The notes below the pieces were generated by a model, which was given only the letters and a program-made list of their open reading frames with translations, was not told where the DNA came from and searched no databases. A stretch of 64,000 nt of DNA from Actinomadura nitritigenes (lineage in GTDB: Bacteria; Actinomycetota; Actinomycetes; Streptosporangiales; Streptosporangiaceae): contig NZ_JAGEOK010000027.1 of the NCBI RefSeq assembly GCF_017573545.1, positions 85,744 through 149,743 on the forward strand, written 5' to 3'. Within the stretch, counting starts at the first letter, position 1. The number at the start of each line of letters is the position of its first letter. A program made the translations under genes and the position numbers. Below, in pieces: positions 16,760-25,747 of this stretch.

Positions 16760-18309
16760 GGCTTCCGCGCCCCGCCCGCCTGCTCGCCGGGCGCGCCGCC
16801 AGGGCCGCGCTCGACGGACTGGACGAGCGCTACCGCCTGTTCGGCCGGGTCCGCAGGGAGTCGTCCCGCGTCACGCCGTCCCACCACTCCTTCTTCTGGG
16901 GGCGGCTCGCAGCGGTCTCCTTCGCCGTCCTGCTGCTGTCGGGGATCGTCCTGTCGCTGTTCTTCGTCCCGGACAAGGCCGACGTCGTCTACCACGGCCC
17001 GTACGGGAACCTGCGGGGCGCCCACGTCTCCCGCGCGTACAAGTCGGTCCTGGACATCACCTTCAGCGTGCGGGGCGGGCTGCTGCTCCGGCAGGTCCAC
17101 CACTGGGCCGCCCTGCTCTTCCTCATGTCGATGACGCTGCACATGGCCCGCACCTTCTTCACCGGCGCCTTCCGCAAACCACGCGAGACGACCTGGCTCA
17201 CCGGCGCCGTCATGCTCATCGTCGCGCTGGTGGAGGGCTACACCGGCTACGCGATGCTGGACGACCTGCTGTCCGGGCAGAGCGTGCGGATCTTCTCCGG
17301 CGTGCTGCTGTCGATCCCGCTGTTCGGCACGTGGCTGCACTGGATGGTGTTCGGCGGCGAGTACGAGGGCGACCTGTGGCTTCCCCGGTTCTTCTTCGGC
17401 CACGTGTTCGTGCTGCCGGCCGTCCTCGGCACGCTGATCGCCGTGCATCTGGGACTGGTCTGGTACCAGCGGCTCACCCACATGCCGGGGCCCGGGGCGC
17501 GCGAGCACACGATCGTGGGGTTCCGCGCCGTCCGGCACTTCGGCGGCCGGACGCTCGCGTACGCGGCCTGCGCCGTCGGCGTCATGACGATCATGGGCGG
17601 GATCCTCCAGATCGAGCCGGTCTGGCTCTGGGGCCCGTACTCCCCCGCGGAGGTCTCCACGTTCGTCCAGCCCGACTGGTATCTCGGCTACGTCATCGGT
17701 GCCTTGAAGCTCTTCCCCGCCTGGACGATCCACCTGGGGCCGTACACCGTCCCGGCCCCCTTCTGGCCGGCCGCGGTGATGCCGCTCGGCATGCTGTTCC
17801 TGCTGGCCGTCTACCCGTACGCGGAGCGGGTCACCACCAAGGACCACGGGCTGCGCAACCTGCTCCAGCGGCCCCGGGACGCCCCGGTCCGCACCGCGCT
17901 CGGCGTCTTCGCCGTCACCTTCTACCTGGTGCTGATGGTGTGCGGGGCGGACGACTTCCTGGCGTCCATGTTCGAGGTGCCGTTCGAGTGGATCGTGTGG
18001 GGTGGGCGGGTCGGGGTGTTCGTGGTGCCGCTCACCGCCGCCGTAATCGCGTATCGGGTCTGCGCGGGCCTTCGGCGCAGGGACGCGGACGCGCTGGAGC
18101 ACGGCGTCCCCACCGGGCTGCTGGAGGAGCGGCCGGACGGAACGTTCACGGAACTGCGAGTGCCGCCTGGCGGCGTCGACGAGGAGGGCCGCCCGATCCC
18201 GCTGGCCTACGGCGGTGTGCCCGTCACCCGGCGGGTGCCGCCCGGACCCGAACGTCGGACCGGCGGGAACTCCGCGTCCGGCACGCAAGGCGGCCACGAT
18301 CGCGGGTAG
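16756..18309 (+). CDS. qcrB: Cytochrome b subunit QcrB
   Basis: 517-residue cytochrome b of the bcc complex. Heme ligand histidines lie in the paired helices (RQVHHWAALLF and SMTLHMARTFF; FGTWLHWMVF and GTLIAVHLGLVWYQ). The quinol-site motif reads PDWY, a variant of the common PEWY. The C-terminal extension beyond helix 8 ends in a hydrophilic tail, as in actinobacterial QcrB. It is last in the plus-strand operon and completes a reductase whose other subunits are on the opposite strand. Confidence 0.94.
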   Translation: MRLPRPARLLAGRAARAALDGLDERYRLFGRVRRESSRVTPSHHSFFWGRLAAVSFAVLLLSGIVLSLFFVPDKADVVYHGPYGNLRGAHVSRAYKSVLDITFSVRGGLLLRQVHHWAALLFLMSMTLHMARTFFTGAFRKPRETTWLTGAVMLIVALVEGYTGYAMLDDLLSGQSVRIFSGVLLSIPLFGTWLHWMVFGGEYEGDLWLPRFFFGHVFVLPAVLGTLIAVHLGLVWYQRLTHMPGPGAREHTIVGFRAVRHFGGRTLAYAACAVGVMTIMGGILQIEPVWLWGPYSPAEVSTFVQPDWYLGYVIGALKLFPAWTIHLGPYTVPAPFWPAAVMPLGMLFLLAVYPYAERVTTKDHGLRNLLQRPRDAPVRTALGVFAVTFYLVLMVCGADDFLASMFEVPFEWIVWGGRVGVFVVPLTAAVIAYRVCAGLRRRDADALEHGVPTGLLEERPDGTFTELRVPPGGVDEEGRPIPLAYGGVPVTRRVPPGPERRTGGNSASGTQGGHDRG

Positions 18310-18445
18310 TGCGGCACCGCACTGCACCGTTCAGGACGCCACCACGGTCGCGCTGGGAGTGAGGCGCCGGGGGCTCGCTTCGGCGGGGCGGCCCCGGTCG
18401 TCGGCGGGAGTGTTTCTGCCTCGTCCTCTCGGTAACGGCTTCATC

Positions 18446-18808
18446 ATGAAGATCCTCGACCCGATCCTGAACGACCTCACCCCCCGTCATCTTGAGATCT
18501 TCTGGCGTTACCAGGTGGTCCGCACGGGGGTCGATTTCGGTGCCGCCACCTGTTTCGTCGTCGGTAGTGTCTTCTTCTACGAGGCGCTGTCCCTTCCGGC
18601 CGACTGGCTGTTTCTCATCGGCTCCGTACTGTTCGCCATCAAGCCGACCATCGACATGGTGCGGTCGGCCCACCTGGCCAGGCTGCCGGCCGACGGCACC
18701 GACCGATCCCCGGCGGCGCACCCCGGGCGGAGCCGAGAGCGCCTGCGCGATGACCGGCCCGAGCCGGCCACCAGTTCCACCGCGGCGGAAGGCCCGGATT
18801 CCGCCTGA
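18446..18808 (+). CDS. YrhK-domain membrane protein
   Basis: 120 residues with two hydrophobic segments in a YrhK-like domain (GAATCFVVGSVFFYEAL, then WLFLIGSVLFAIKPTIDMVR). The C-terminal 40 residues are polar and proline/serine-rich. The function of the family is unknown. It stands alone downstream of qcrB. Confidence 0.7.
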   Translation: MKILDPILNDLTPRHLEIFWRYQVVRTGVDFGAATCFVVGSVFFYEALSLPADWLFLIGSVLFAIKPTIDMVRSAHLARLPADGTDRSPAAHPGRSRERLRDDRPEPATSSTAAEGPDSA

Positions 18809-18842
18809 ACCCTGCGCCGTTCCATGCCCGACACCGGTCGGT

Positions 18843-18977
18843 GTGTCGGTCGGCAAGGCCGCGATTAGTACTGCCGGCGCTACGAGGGACGCCCTGACCG
18901 GTGCTCTGCGCAACGCCCGTGCCGCCGGGCTGACCGTGGAGGTCGGTGGTACCACGACCGGCTCGGTGACCCGCTCC
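18843..18977 (+). pseudogene. Remnant of an MMPL-type transporter
   Basis: In-frame stretch ATRDALTGALRNARAAGLTVEVGG resembles the first periplasmic loop of MMPL-family transporters, where a D-A-L-x-x-A-R-A-A-G-L-T-V-E-V-G-G pattern is common. Only about 45 residues are recognisable, with no membrane segments on either side. A truncated TetR gene follows, and TetR-MMPL pairs are frequent in actinobacteria, which supports a decayed pair. The call rests on one motif. Confidence 0.4.
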
Positions 18978-19128
18978 TCGTGTGGCCGCCGGCAGGGACG
19001 AGCTCGTTGCCCGGACGGGGGTCGGCCGTCCAGGATGGATCGGCAGGGCTCCCGATCGGCTTGCGCTGCCGTCGCGGATCGGCAGGGCGGGCTCGTCGCG
19101 CGGATCGCCCCGGGGAGGAGATGGCTGC

Positions 19129-19278
19129 ATGGGCTCTCGGCCGGGCCGCGGCCCGTACGCGAAGTCGGCGGGGGTCCGGCGCCGGGTGCTGGAGGCGTGC
19201 GTGGACGCCTTCGCCCAGACGGGTTTCTACGGCGCCACGATGAAGGACGTCGCCAGGCGGGCGGGCATCAGCTACACG
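19129..19278 (+). pseudogene. Truncated TetR-family regulator, DNA-binding domain only
   Basis: ATG at 19129 preceded by GGGGAGGAG at ideal spacing. It encodes a TetR helix-turn-helix: RRRVLEACVDAFAQTGFYGATMKDVARRAGISYT. The frame leaves the TetR sequence just before the expected L-Y-x-H-F-x-x-K motif and continues into an unrelated glycosidase fragment. The ligand-binding domain is missing, so it is probably non-functional. Confidence 0.75.
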
Positions 19279-19779
19279 GCGAGGCCACCTCACCCGACCA
19301 TCCCGCCCACGCGTACTACACCGACCGGTAAGGACCAACTGGTGACCCGCACCCCCAACGGACCCATCCTCGACACCTTCACGCCCTACGGGAACATGAT
19401 GCTGATGCAGTCGAAGATGAAGGACACCCGGGTGTCCGCAGTCTCCGGCAGCCTCAAGGGCGACAACGGCGTCTACGCGCTCGCCGCCAAGGACAGGACG
19501 GGCGCCTCCCTGATGGTGTGGAACTGGCAGCACACCCACACCGACAGCTATCGGGCGACCATCGACATGTCCCGGCTGCCGGCCGACCTCCGGCACGGCA
19601 AGGTCCGCCAGCGCACCTACCGGATCGACCAGACCACCAGCAACTACTTCACCAACCCCGCCACGGCCGGCCTCCAGATGGTCGACCAGAAGACCATCAC
19701 CCCTGGCAAGACCTACACCCAGGCCATCGACCTCGACCCCAACGCCATCTACCTGATCACCCTGGAACCCATGCGGTGA
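19279..19779 (+). pseudogene. C-terminal fragment of a secreted glycoside hydrolase
   Basis: About 165 residues resembling the C-terminal beta-sandwich region of an actinobacterial GH39-like or xylosidase-like enzyme: YGNMMLMQSKMKDTRVSAVS, then GASLMVWNWQHTHTDSYRATIDMSRLP and an ending AIDLDPNAIYLITLEPMR. No catalytic domain is present. Near 19331 another frame reads DHPAHAYYTDR and then hits a stop, while this frame resumes at KDQLV, suggesting a small frameshifting deletion. It is fused in frame to the TetR fragment upstream. Confidence 0.65.
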
Positions 19780-20066
19780 CCGCGACCGGTCCCGGAGCCG
19801 GTAGCTCTCACGGCTCGCCGGGCGTCACCTGCCCGGCGACCGCCCGCGTCGGAGCGTGCCTTTCCTTCGCAAGACGGCCTGGCCCTTACCGGCACTCGTT
19901 CGACGAATGGACGAGAGTGCAAGGGCGACGATCGCTCAGCAAAGGCGGTCGCGATTATCGGATCCCGTCTTAAAAGGTCAGGCCGCTGCCGAGTCGGGGA
20001 ACTGCCTCCGCGGCTCCGATGGCGCGCGCATGGTCCGGCTCGAACGGGGCACCGAACCGATCTGGA

Positions 20067-20981
20067 TCAGCCGTCTGCGGCGTCCGAGTGGTCGACTGCC
20101 GCTCGTGCCCGCGCCGCCGCCTCGGCGAAGGCGCGGACGTCGGCATGCCGTGCTCCGGCCGGCCACACGAGCGCCACATCGACCGGTGCCAGGTCCCGGA
20201 CCGGGACGAAGGCCACGCCCGGGTGCTTGTGGAAGCGCAGCAGCGAGGCGGCGACGGGATGGGCGCCCTTGTGCCGCGCGACCAACTCCAGCATCTCGGT
20301 GTAGGAGGAGAAGACGTGCCGGCGTGGGATCAGCCGGCCGCTTGGCGTGTGCAGGGGGACGAAGGGGCAGGTCAGGCCGGTGGGCGACGAGCGGAGCGAG
20401 AAGACGCCGAGCTCGGCGAGATCCTCGACGCTCGCCGATCCGCGCTCGGCCAGGGGATGGCCGGCCGGGACGGCGAGGAGCCGCTCGTCGGTGCCGATCA
20501 CCGGCCCGACGGCGACGTCCGGCACGTCGCCGACGGGCAGCCGGGCGACCAGCAGGTCGACCTCCTTGCGGCGCAGCGGACCGTAGGGGTCGTCGAGCGG
20601 GGTCTCGGAGAGGACCACCTCGCGTCCGGGGCGTTCCGCGCGGTAGGCCTCGATGGCCGCGTCGAGGATCGCACCTCCGGTGGCCCCGGCACACCCGACG
20701 CGCAGCACCTCGCCCGTCCGCGCCGCCTCCCTGCGGGACTCCTCCAGGACGGCGAGGAGTTGAGCGTACGTGGGAGCCAGGCCGTCGCGCAGCCGCGCGC
20801 CCAGCGGCGTCAAGGCCACGCTCCGACTGGTCCGTTCGAACAGCGTCCCTCCGATGCGGCGCTCGAATGTCCTGACGAGCTGGCTCACCCGCGATTGAGA
20901 CAGCCCCACCTTCTCCGCCGCACGGCCGAAATGGAGGTTTTCGGCGACCGCCAGGAACACCTCGATCTCTCCGACGTCCAC
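20067..20981 (-). CDS. LysR-family transcriptional regulator
   Basis: 304 residues: an N-terminal winged helix-turn-helix (VFLAVAENLHFGRAAEKVGLSQSRVSQLVRTFE) followed by a type-2 periplasmic-fold effector domain (VLRVGCAGATGGAILDAAIEAYRAE onward). The GTG at 20981 is chosen because GGGAGG lies 5 nt upstream; an ATG 12 nt further upstream is possible. It is divergent from a DHA2 exporter, the probable target. Confidence 0.9.
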   Translation of the reverse strand: MDVGEIEVFLAVAENLHFGRAAEKVGLSQSRVSQLVRTFERRIGGTLFERTSRSVALTPLGARLRDGLAPTYAQLLAVLEESRREAARTGEVLRVGCAGATGGAILDAAIEAYRAERPGREVVLSETPLDDPYGPLRRKEVDLLVARLPVGDVPDVAVGPVIGTDERLLAVPAGHPLAERGSASVEDLAELGVFSLRSSPTGLTCPFVPLHTPSGRLIPRRHVFSSYTEMLELVARHKGAHPVAASLLRFHKHPGVAFVPVRDLAPVDVALVWPAGARHADVRAFAEAAARARAAVDHSDAADG

Positions 20982-21187
20982 TGGTCCTCCCATCGATGAG
21001 CGCGACTGATCGAACATGATGCAGATCGCCGTTGTTCCGGCGCCGCGTTCGCTGAAAGCGTGGAATTCACGCCCGAGCCGGAAACCGACGAAAGAAGCCC
21101 GATGCCGATCGCCCCTGCCCGCGTCGCGGTCGGCATCAGCGGAGCGATCGGCGTCGGCCGGATTTCGCTGACCGATGAGGGATGAGG

Positions 21188-22642
21188 ATGAGCGCTTCCA
21201 CCGACGGCCTGCCCCTGAGGAACGAGACCGCGCCGGGCGCCGCCAAGGACCGAAGACGCCAGCGCCGCCTCGGCCTGGCCCTGATGGTGACCGCTCAGTT
21301 CATGGTCATCCTGGACGCGGCGATCGTGAACGTGGCTCTGCCGACGATCCAGCACTCCCTCGGCTTCTCCGCCGTCGGCGCCGAAGGGGTGATCACCGCG
21401 TACGCGACGGCCTTCGGCGGCGTGCTCGTCCTCGGCGGCCGATTGGCCGACCAGTTCGGGCATCGGCGGGTCTTCGTCGCCGGGCTCCTGGGCTTCGCCG
21501 CGACCTCGCTGGCGTGCGGCCTGGCCGGCGCCCCGGCGGTCCTGATCGGCGCCCGGGTCGCGCAGGGCCTCAGCGCCGCCGTCCTGGCGCCGGCGGCCCT
21601 GGCGCTGCTGACCACCACGTTCGAGGAGGGGGCCGAGCGCAACCGCGCCCTGGGGGTCTTCGGCGCGGCGACCTCGCTGGGGTTCGTCTCGGGCCAGATC
21701 TTCGGCGGCGTGCTGGCCGACACGCTCGGCTGGCGAAGCGTGTTCATCGTCAACGTCCCGGTCGCCGCGCTCGCCGCGCTGCTGACCGTCCGCACGATCC
21801 CCGCGTCGGTGCCGCCCGCCGCCCGCCGCAGGCCGGACGTCGCCGGAGCGGTGCTCATCACCTCGGCCGTCGCCCTGCTCGTCTGGGCGCCCACGTACGG
21901 CTCCCAGCACGGCTGGGCCTCGGCCGGGCTCTACGCCGCGGTCGCGGCGTCACTGCTCCTGCTCGCCGTCTTCATCGCCGTGGAGGCCAGGTACCGCGAT
22001 CCCCTCATCCGGCTGTCGATGCTGCGTTCCCGGTGGCTCGCCGGCACCAACCTCGCCACCGCCGTCACCGGTGCGCTCAACGGCGCCGTGGTTCTCGTGT
22101 GCACGCTGTTCCTGCAGCAAGCCCGGCACTACACGCCGCTGGAGGCCGGGCTCGCGTTCGTCCCCACCGGACTCGCCGGCCTGCTGGCGGGGACGAGGCT
22201 CGCGGGACCGCTGGTCACCCGCTGGGGCGTCCGCGCCGTACTCGCCGTGATGCTCCTGACATCGGCCGCCGCCATCGCGGGCCTGGCCCGGCTGCCCGGC
22301 GGATACCTCGCGCTCCTTCCCTGGCTCGTGCTGATCGGCGCGGCGTTCACCACGGCCGCGGTCGCGACGACGGTCGCGGTCTCCTCCGGCGTCGCGCCCG
22401 GGGAACAGGGGATGGCGGCTGCGCTGCGGCAGACCGCCTACCAGTTGGGCGTCGCGATCGGGGTCGCCGTGCTGCTGTCCGTCGCCGCCACCCGCACCGA
22501 GCACCTGCTCGCGCAGCAAGCCCCGCCCAGCCGCGCCGACGCGCTCGCCTCGGGATTCCGCCTCTGCCTCGTCCTGCTCAGCGCGCTGTCGGCGATCGGC
22601 GGACTGGTCTCCTTCGCCATGCTCCGCCGAAAGCCCGACTGA
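21188..22642 (+). CDS. DHA2-family MFS drug/proton antiporter
   Basis: 484 residues with about 14 membrane helices. Helix 1 has the DHA2 signature FMVILDAAIVNVALPTI; motif A reads GGRLADQFGHRR; motif C reads GFVSGQIFGG, with glutamine where proline is usual. Likely multidrug or metabolite export driven by proton influx. The second of two close ATG codons is preferred because GAGGG lies 6 nt upstream. Transcribed divergently from the LysR gene. Confidence 0.88.
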   Translation: MSASTDGLPLRNETAPGAAKDRRRQRRLGLALMVTAQFMVILDAAIVNVALPTIQHSLGFSAVGAEGVITAYATAFGGVLVLGGRLADQFGHRRVFVAGLLGFAATSLACGLAGAPAVLIGARVAQGLSAAVLAPAALALLTTTFEEGAERNRALGVFGAATSLGFVSGQIFGGVLADTLGWRSVFIVNVPVAALAALLTVRTIPASVPPAARRRPDVAGAVLITSAVALLVWAPTYGSQHGWASAGLYAAVAASLLLLAVFIAVEARYRDPLIRLSMLRSRWLAGTNLATAVTGALNGAVVLVCTLFLQQARHYTPLEAGLAFVPTGLAGLLAGTRLAGPLVTRWGVRAVLAVMLLTSAAAIAGLARLPGGYLALLPWLVLIGAAFTTAAVATTVAVSSGVAPGEQGMAAALRQTAYQLGVAIGVAVLLSVAATRTEHLLAQQAPPSRADALASGFRLCLVLLSALSAIGGLVSFAMLRRKPD

Positions 22643-22754
22643 CAGCGATCGCTGTAGGCGAGCGCATCCGCCGGGTTCGGATGAACGTCCCCGGCGTTGT
22701 CAGTGGCGCCGTGAAGTATGCGCCGGAGACCGGCAGGGCGACGAGAGGGCAAGC

Positions 22755-23099
22755 ATGGTGGCCGTGACGAACCAGAAGGTGCTCGAGCACGAGTTCCTCA
22801 CCGGGATGTACAACGACGGGTACTTCCCCGATCACCTCGTCGACAAAGGCAAAGCGATCCTGGTGGGTCTGTGCGAGCGGATCGAGGCCGACCGGCCGGC
22901 GGATCTGGCGGCGCTCTACACGCTGACGCATGCCGCGACGGAGGAGTTCAACGCTCTGCAGGCGGAGTTCGACGCGGCCGGCAGCGAGATCGAGACGGTC
23001 GCCCGCGACGTGATCGGCGAAGAGTTCTGGTTCGTGGCCACCGCCTACGGCTTCGCCGAGGCCGACATCGAGGAGCTGATCGCCACCCGGGAATGGTGA
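22755..23099 (+). CDS. DUF5713 family protein
   Basis: 114-residue soluble acidic protein matching the DUF5713 pattern as I recall it: MYNDGYFPDHLVDKGKAILVGLCERIE, then LYTLTHAATEEFNALQ and ETVARDVIGEEFWFVATAYGF. All-helical by eye, function unknown. Monocistronic. GTG or ATG choices near 22755 are equivalent in frame; ATG is used. Confidence 0.75.
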   Translation: MVAVTNQKVLEHEFLTGMYNDGYFPDHLVDKGKAILVGLCERIEADRPADLAALYTLTHAATEEFNALQAEFDAAGSEIETVARDVIGEEFWFVATAYGFAEADIEELIATREW

Positions 23100-23202
23100 A
23101 CCGCGCCCGCCGCCGGCCGCCGCGGTGCCGCCGCCGGCGGGGCCGTGACGGCGGCCGCGTCGCCGCGACCGCCTCTGACCAGGCCGAGCGCGGCCTACGT
23201 CG

Positions 23203-23379
23203 CTAGACCACGCACCCGCAGGGACGGAGGACCTGGAGGTCGTCGCCCGCCTGCGTCGCTTCCCTGATCAGTTCGCCGCACAGCGGGCAGGGCTGACCGG
23301 CGAGGCCGGGTACGGCGGGAACCGGCGAGTGCCCGGCCTCGGCAACGGGCGAATCAAGGTGTTCGGCTGTCAGGTCCAC
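23203..23379 (-). CDS. Small putative zinc-ribbon protein
   Basis: 58 residues from a GTG start. The C-terminal half has CPLCG and PCGCVV, giving four or five cysteines that could bind one zinc. The N-terminus is short and acidic. A longer version starting at 23460 adds a basic stretch that looks non-coding. No family is recognised. Confidence 0.45.
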   Translation of the reverse strand: MDLTAEHLDSPVAEAGHSPVPAVPGLAGQPCPLCGELIREATQAGDDLQVLRPCGCVV

Positions 23380-23560
23380 GGCGCGCCATCCTACGACCGC
23401 GCCGTGCAGAAGGCCGCCCCGACAGACCGGCCGCCCCCTCAGAGAAGCGTCCGCAGGCACGAACGAAGGCGGTGGAGTTGGAAGGCCGCGGCATGCGGGA
23501 CGGTCGGCGCTTCCCCCGGCGAACGCGAGTCCCTCGGCCGTTCGAGCGTAGATTCTCGGG

Positions 23561-24028
23561 GTGGGCGAGAGCGAAGGCGACCGGGCACCGCTGCGCTTCC
23601 GCGGGCCTGCGGACTACCGCGATGCGGCGCGCGACCCGGACACCGACGCGCGGACGCTGGCCTCTCTCGCCCGGTGCCCGTATCCGTTCGTCTGGCAGGC
23701 GCTGGCCGCGAACCCCGGCACGCCCGCGCACGTCCTGGGTGACCTGTGCTCGAAGAGGGACAGCGCGTGGAACGACGGCCGGCTCCTGCACCTGCTCGCC
23801 GAGCACCCGAGAGCCGATCGTGCCGTGCTGCTCGCAGTGCTGGCCGAGGTCGAGGCTCACCTGCTGACCTCCGCGAGCCGGCCGTACGCGGCCGTGCTCG
23901 CCCTCGCGGCCCGCCGGGAACTGAAGCCGGAGGAGGTGCAGCGCCTGGCCGCGCTGCCCGGTGCGTCAGCACGCATGCGAGCCGGTCTGAGACGTCGCCT
24001 CGCCGGACGAGAACCCGAAGCCCGTTAG
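23561..24028 (+). CDS. Helical-repeat (LRV-like) hypothetical protein
   Basis: 155 residues. Repeating units of the type A-x-x-P-x-T-x-x-x-L-x-x-L-x-x-C/D-P appear: ARDPDTDARTLASLARCPYP, then ALAANPGTPAHVLGDLCS and EHPRADRAVLLAVL. This resembles leucine-rich-repeat-variant or HEAT-like alpha solenoids, which usually mediate protein contacts. No catalytic motif is visible. GTG start. Probably soluble and monocistronic. Confidence 0.6.
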   Translation: MGESEGDRAPLRFRGPADYRDAARDPDTDARTLASLARCPYPFVWQALAANPGTPAHVLGDLCSKRDSAWNDGRLLHLLAEHPRADRAVLLAVLAEVEAHLLTSASRPYAAVLALAARRELKPEEVQRLAALPGASARMRAGLRRRLAGREPEAR

Positions 24029-24108
24029 CCTCTCCGGCCGCCGTCCCGCGCACCTTGCCTGCGCTCATTGCTTCCCTTCTGCGCACGTGAGCGCTACCTT
24101 GCGAGACA

Positions 24109-24132
24109 GAAACCAGAATTCACTTCAGTTTC
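24109..24132 (+). promoter_or_regulatory. GAAAC-N14-GTTTC inverted repeat upstream of the IclR gene
   Basis: Inverted repeat directly upstream of the ribosome-binding site of the IclR-family gene, in an unusually AT-rich patch. Its position suits autoregulation. If it is an operator, translation must start downstream at the TTG at 24146. Confidence 0.35.
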
Positions 24133-24145
24133 GGAGGTGGTCGGG

Positions 24146-25018
24146 TTGACGTCAGCCGCCACGGCCGGGCGACGCGGGTGCCGTCCGCGGGAGCTCCCGC
24201 CGTCCATGGTCGAGCGGATGACGCTCATCCTGGACGCGTTCCGGGGTTCGACGACGCGGCTGACCCTCGAGGAGGTCGTCCACGCGTCGGGGCTCCCGCG
24301 GTCCACCACGCACCGGATCCTCGACCAGCTGGTGAGGGCGGCGTGGCTGGAGCACGCGCCGCCCGGGTACCTGCTCGGCCGCCGCTCCCTGCGGCTCGGC
24401 AGCGACGCCCAAGGGTTCGTCGACCTGCGCTCGGCCGCCGCCCCGGTGCTGCACGAGCTGCAGCTCAGGACCGGGATGGTCGTGCATCTCGCCGTGCTGG
24501 AGGGCGCTCGCGTCCGCTATCTGGACAAGATGGGCGGCCGGTTCGCGGCCAAGGTCCCCTCCCGGGTGGGCGGCAGCGCCGAGGCCCACTCCACCGCGCT
24601 CGGCAAGGCGATGCTGGCCCGCCTGCCGGCCGAGGAGGTCGACGCGCGGGTCGGTGCCCCGATGAGCAGGCTGACCCAGCGCACGATCGGCGACCTGCGG
24701 ACCCTGTACCAGGAGCTGCACCGGATCCGCGACCGCGGCGGGGTCGCCTACGAGCGGGGCGAGCACACCCCCGGCATCTCGTGCGTCGCCGCGGCCGTGC
24801 GCGGCCCGGAGGGTCCGCTCGGGGCCGTCTCGCTCGCCGGTGACGCCGGATGCCTGCTGGAGACCGTCGCCCCGCTGGTGGCCGCCGCGGTGCGGACGAT
24901 CTCGGCGGAGTTCGTCTCGGAGGTCGAGGGGCAACCCGCCGGCGCACCGGCGGAGACCTGGTCGGCCGAGACGCTGGCCCGCCTCGCGGCGATCGACCGG
25001 GACGCCGCCTGGATCTGA
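24146..25018 (+). CDS. IclR-family transcriptional regulator
   Basis: 290 residues: an N-terminal winged helix (LTLEEVVHASGLPRSTTHRILDQLVRAAWLE) and a GAF-like effector domain (VLHELQLRTGMVVHLAVLEG, AEAHSTALGKAMLA, GEHTPGISCVAAAVRG). The TTG at 24146 is preferred because GGAGG lies 8 nt upstream and a palindrome occupies the space before it; an ATG at 24068 would extend the protein by 26 residues. Followed by a same-strand TetR gene; the target is unknown. Confidence 0.85.
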   Translation: MTSAATAGRRGCRPRELPPSMVERMTLILDAFRGSTTRLTLEEVVHASGLPRSTTHRILDQLVRAAWLEHAPPGYLLGRRSLRLGSDAQGFVDLRSAAAPVLHELQLRTGMVVHLAVLEGARVRYLDKMGGRFAAKVPSRVGGSAEAHSTALGKAMLARLPAEEVDARVGAPMSRLTQRTIGDLRTLYQELHRIRDRGGVAYERGEHTPGISCVAAAVRGPEGPLGAVSLAGDAGCLLETVAPLVAAAVRTISAEFVSEVEGQPAGAPAETWSAETLARLAAIDRDAAWI

Positions 25019-25093
25019 GCGGCCGCGGCTCCACGGGTGCGAGCCCCGGGGTGCGCACGGCACAATCGACCGCGTCGAGACGAAGGAGAAGCC

Positions 25094-25711
25094 GTGCCGC
25101 GCATCGCCGATCCCCGGCCGGCGGCCGAGCCCAGGTCGCCGCACCAGAAGGACCGCCACGAGCGCATCCTCCGGGCGGCGCGGAGGCTCGGCGGCGTGCA
25201 CGACCTCGATCGCGTCCAGATGCAGGACGTGGCGAACGAGGCCGGGGTCGCGATCGCCACCCTGTACCGCTACTTCCCTTCGAAGACCCATCTGTTCGCC
25301 GCCGTGAAGCGCAGGCAGGTCGAACTCCTCTCGGAGGAGGTGGCCCGGCTGAGGGCGGCGTCGGAGAACCCCCTCGACGCCGTGGTGCGGACCCTGGTGC
25401 GGGCCAGGGAGCAGCTGATGCGGCGGCCGCAGCTGTCGCGCACGATCCTCCAGGCCGACCAGACCGCGCAGGCCACCGCGAACGGCCCCTGGTCGTCGGA
25501 CCGCACGTTCCGCGACATGCTGCTCGCGGCGGCCGGCATCGATGCCCCCGGGCCCGCCGACGAGCGCCTGGTGCGGCTGCTCGAATCGTGCTGGTACGGC
25601 GTGCTGCTGTCCTGCCTGAACGGGAGGCTCTCCCCGGCGGAGGCGGACGTCGACATCCGTGTCTCGTGCGAGATGCTGCTCGGCGGGCGGCTGGACGGCA
25701 CGACGGACTGA
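25094..25711 (+). CDS. TetR-family regulator (KstR-like)
   Basis: 205 residues. The helix-turn-helix reads RILRAARRLGGVHDLDRVQMQDVANEAGVAIATLYRYFPSK, close to the KstR/KstR2 style of N-terminus in which G-x-x-x-V-Q-M replaces the usual G-x-x-x-T-T-M. KstR proteins control steroid catabolism, but no steroid genes lie in this window, so the ligand is unknown. GTG start with GAAGGAGAA upstream. Confidence 0.85.
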   Translation: MPRIADPRPAAEPRSPHQKDRHERILRAARRLGGVHDLDRVQMQDVANEAGVAIATLYRYFPSKTHLFAAVKRRQVELLSEEVARLRAASENPLDAVVRTLVRAREQLMRRPQLSRTILQADQTAQATANGPWSSDRTFRDMLLAAAGIDAPGPADERLVRLLESCWYGVLLSCLNGRLSPAEADVDIRVSCEMLLGGRLDGTTD

Positions 25712-25747
25712 CGGAGCAATGTCGGTGGTGTCGGTTTTAATCGAGGA

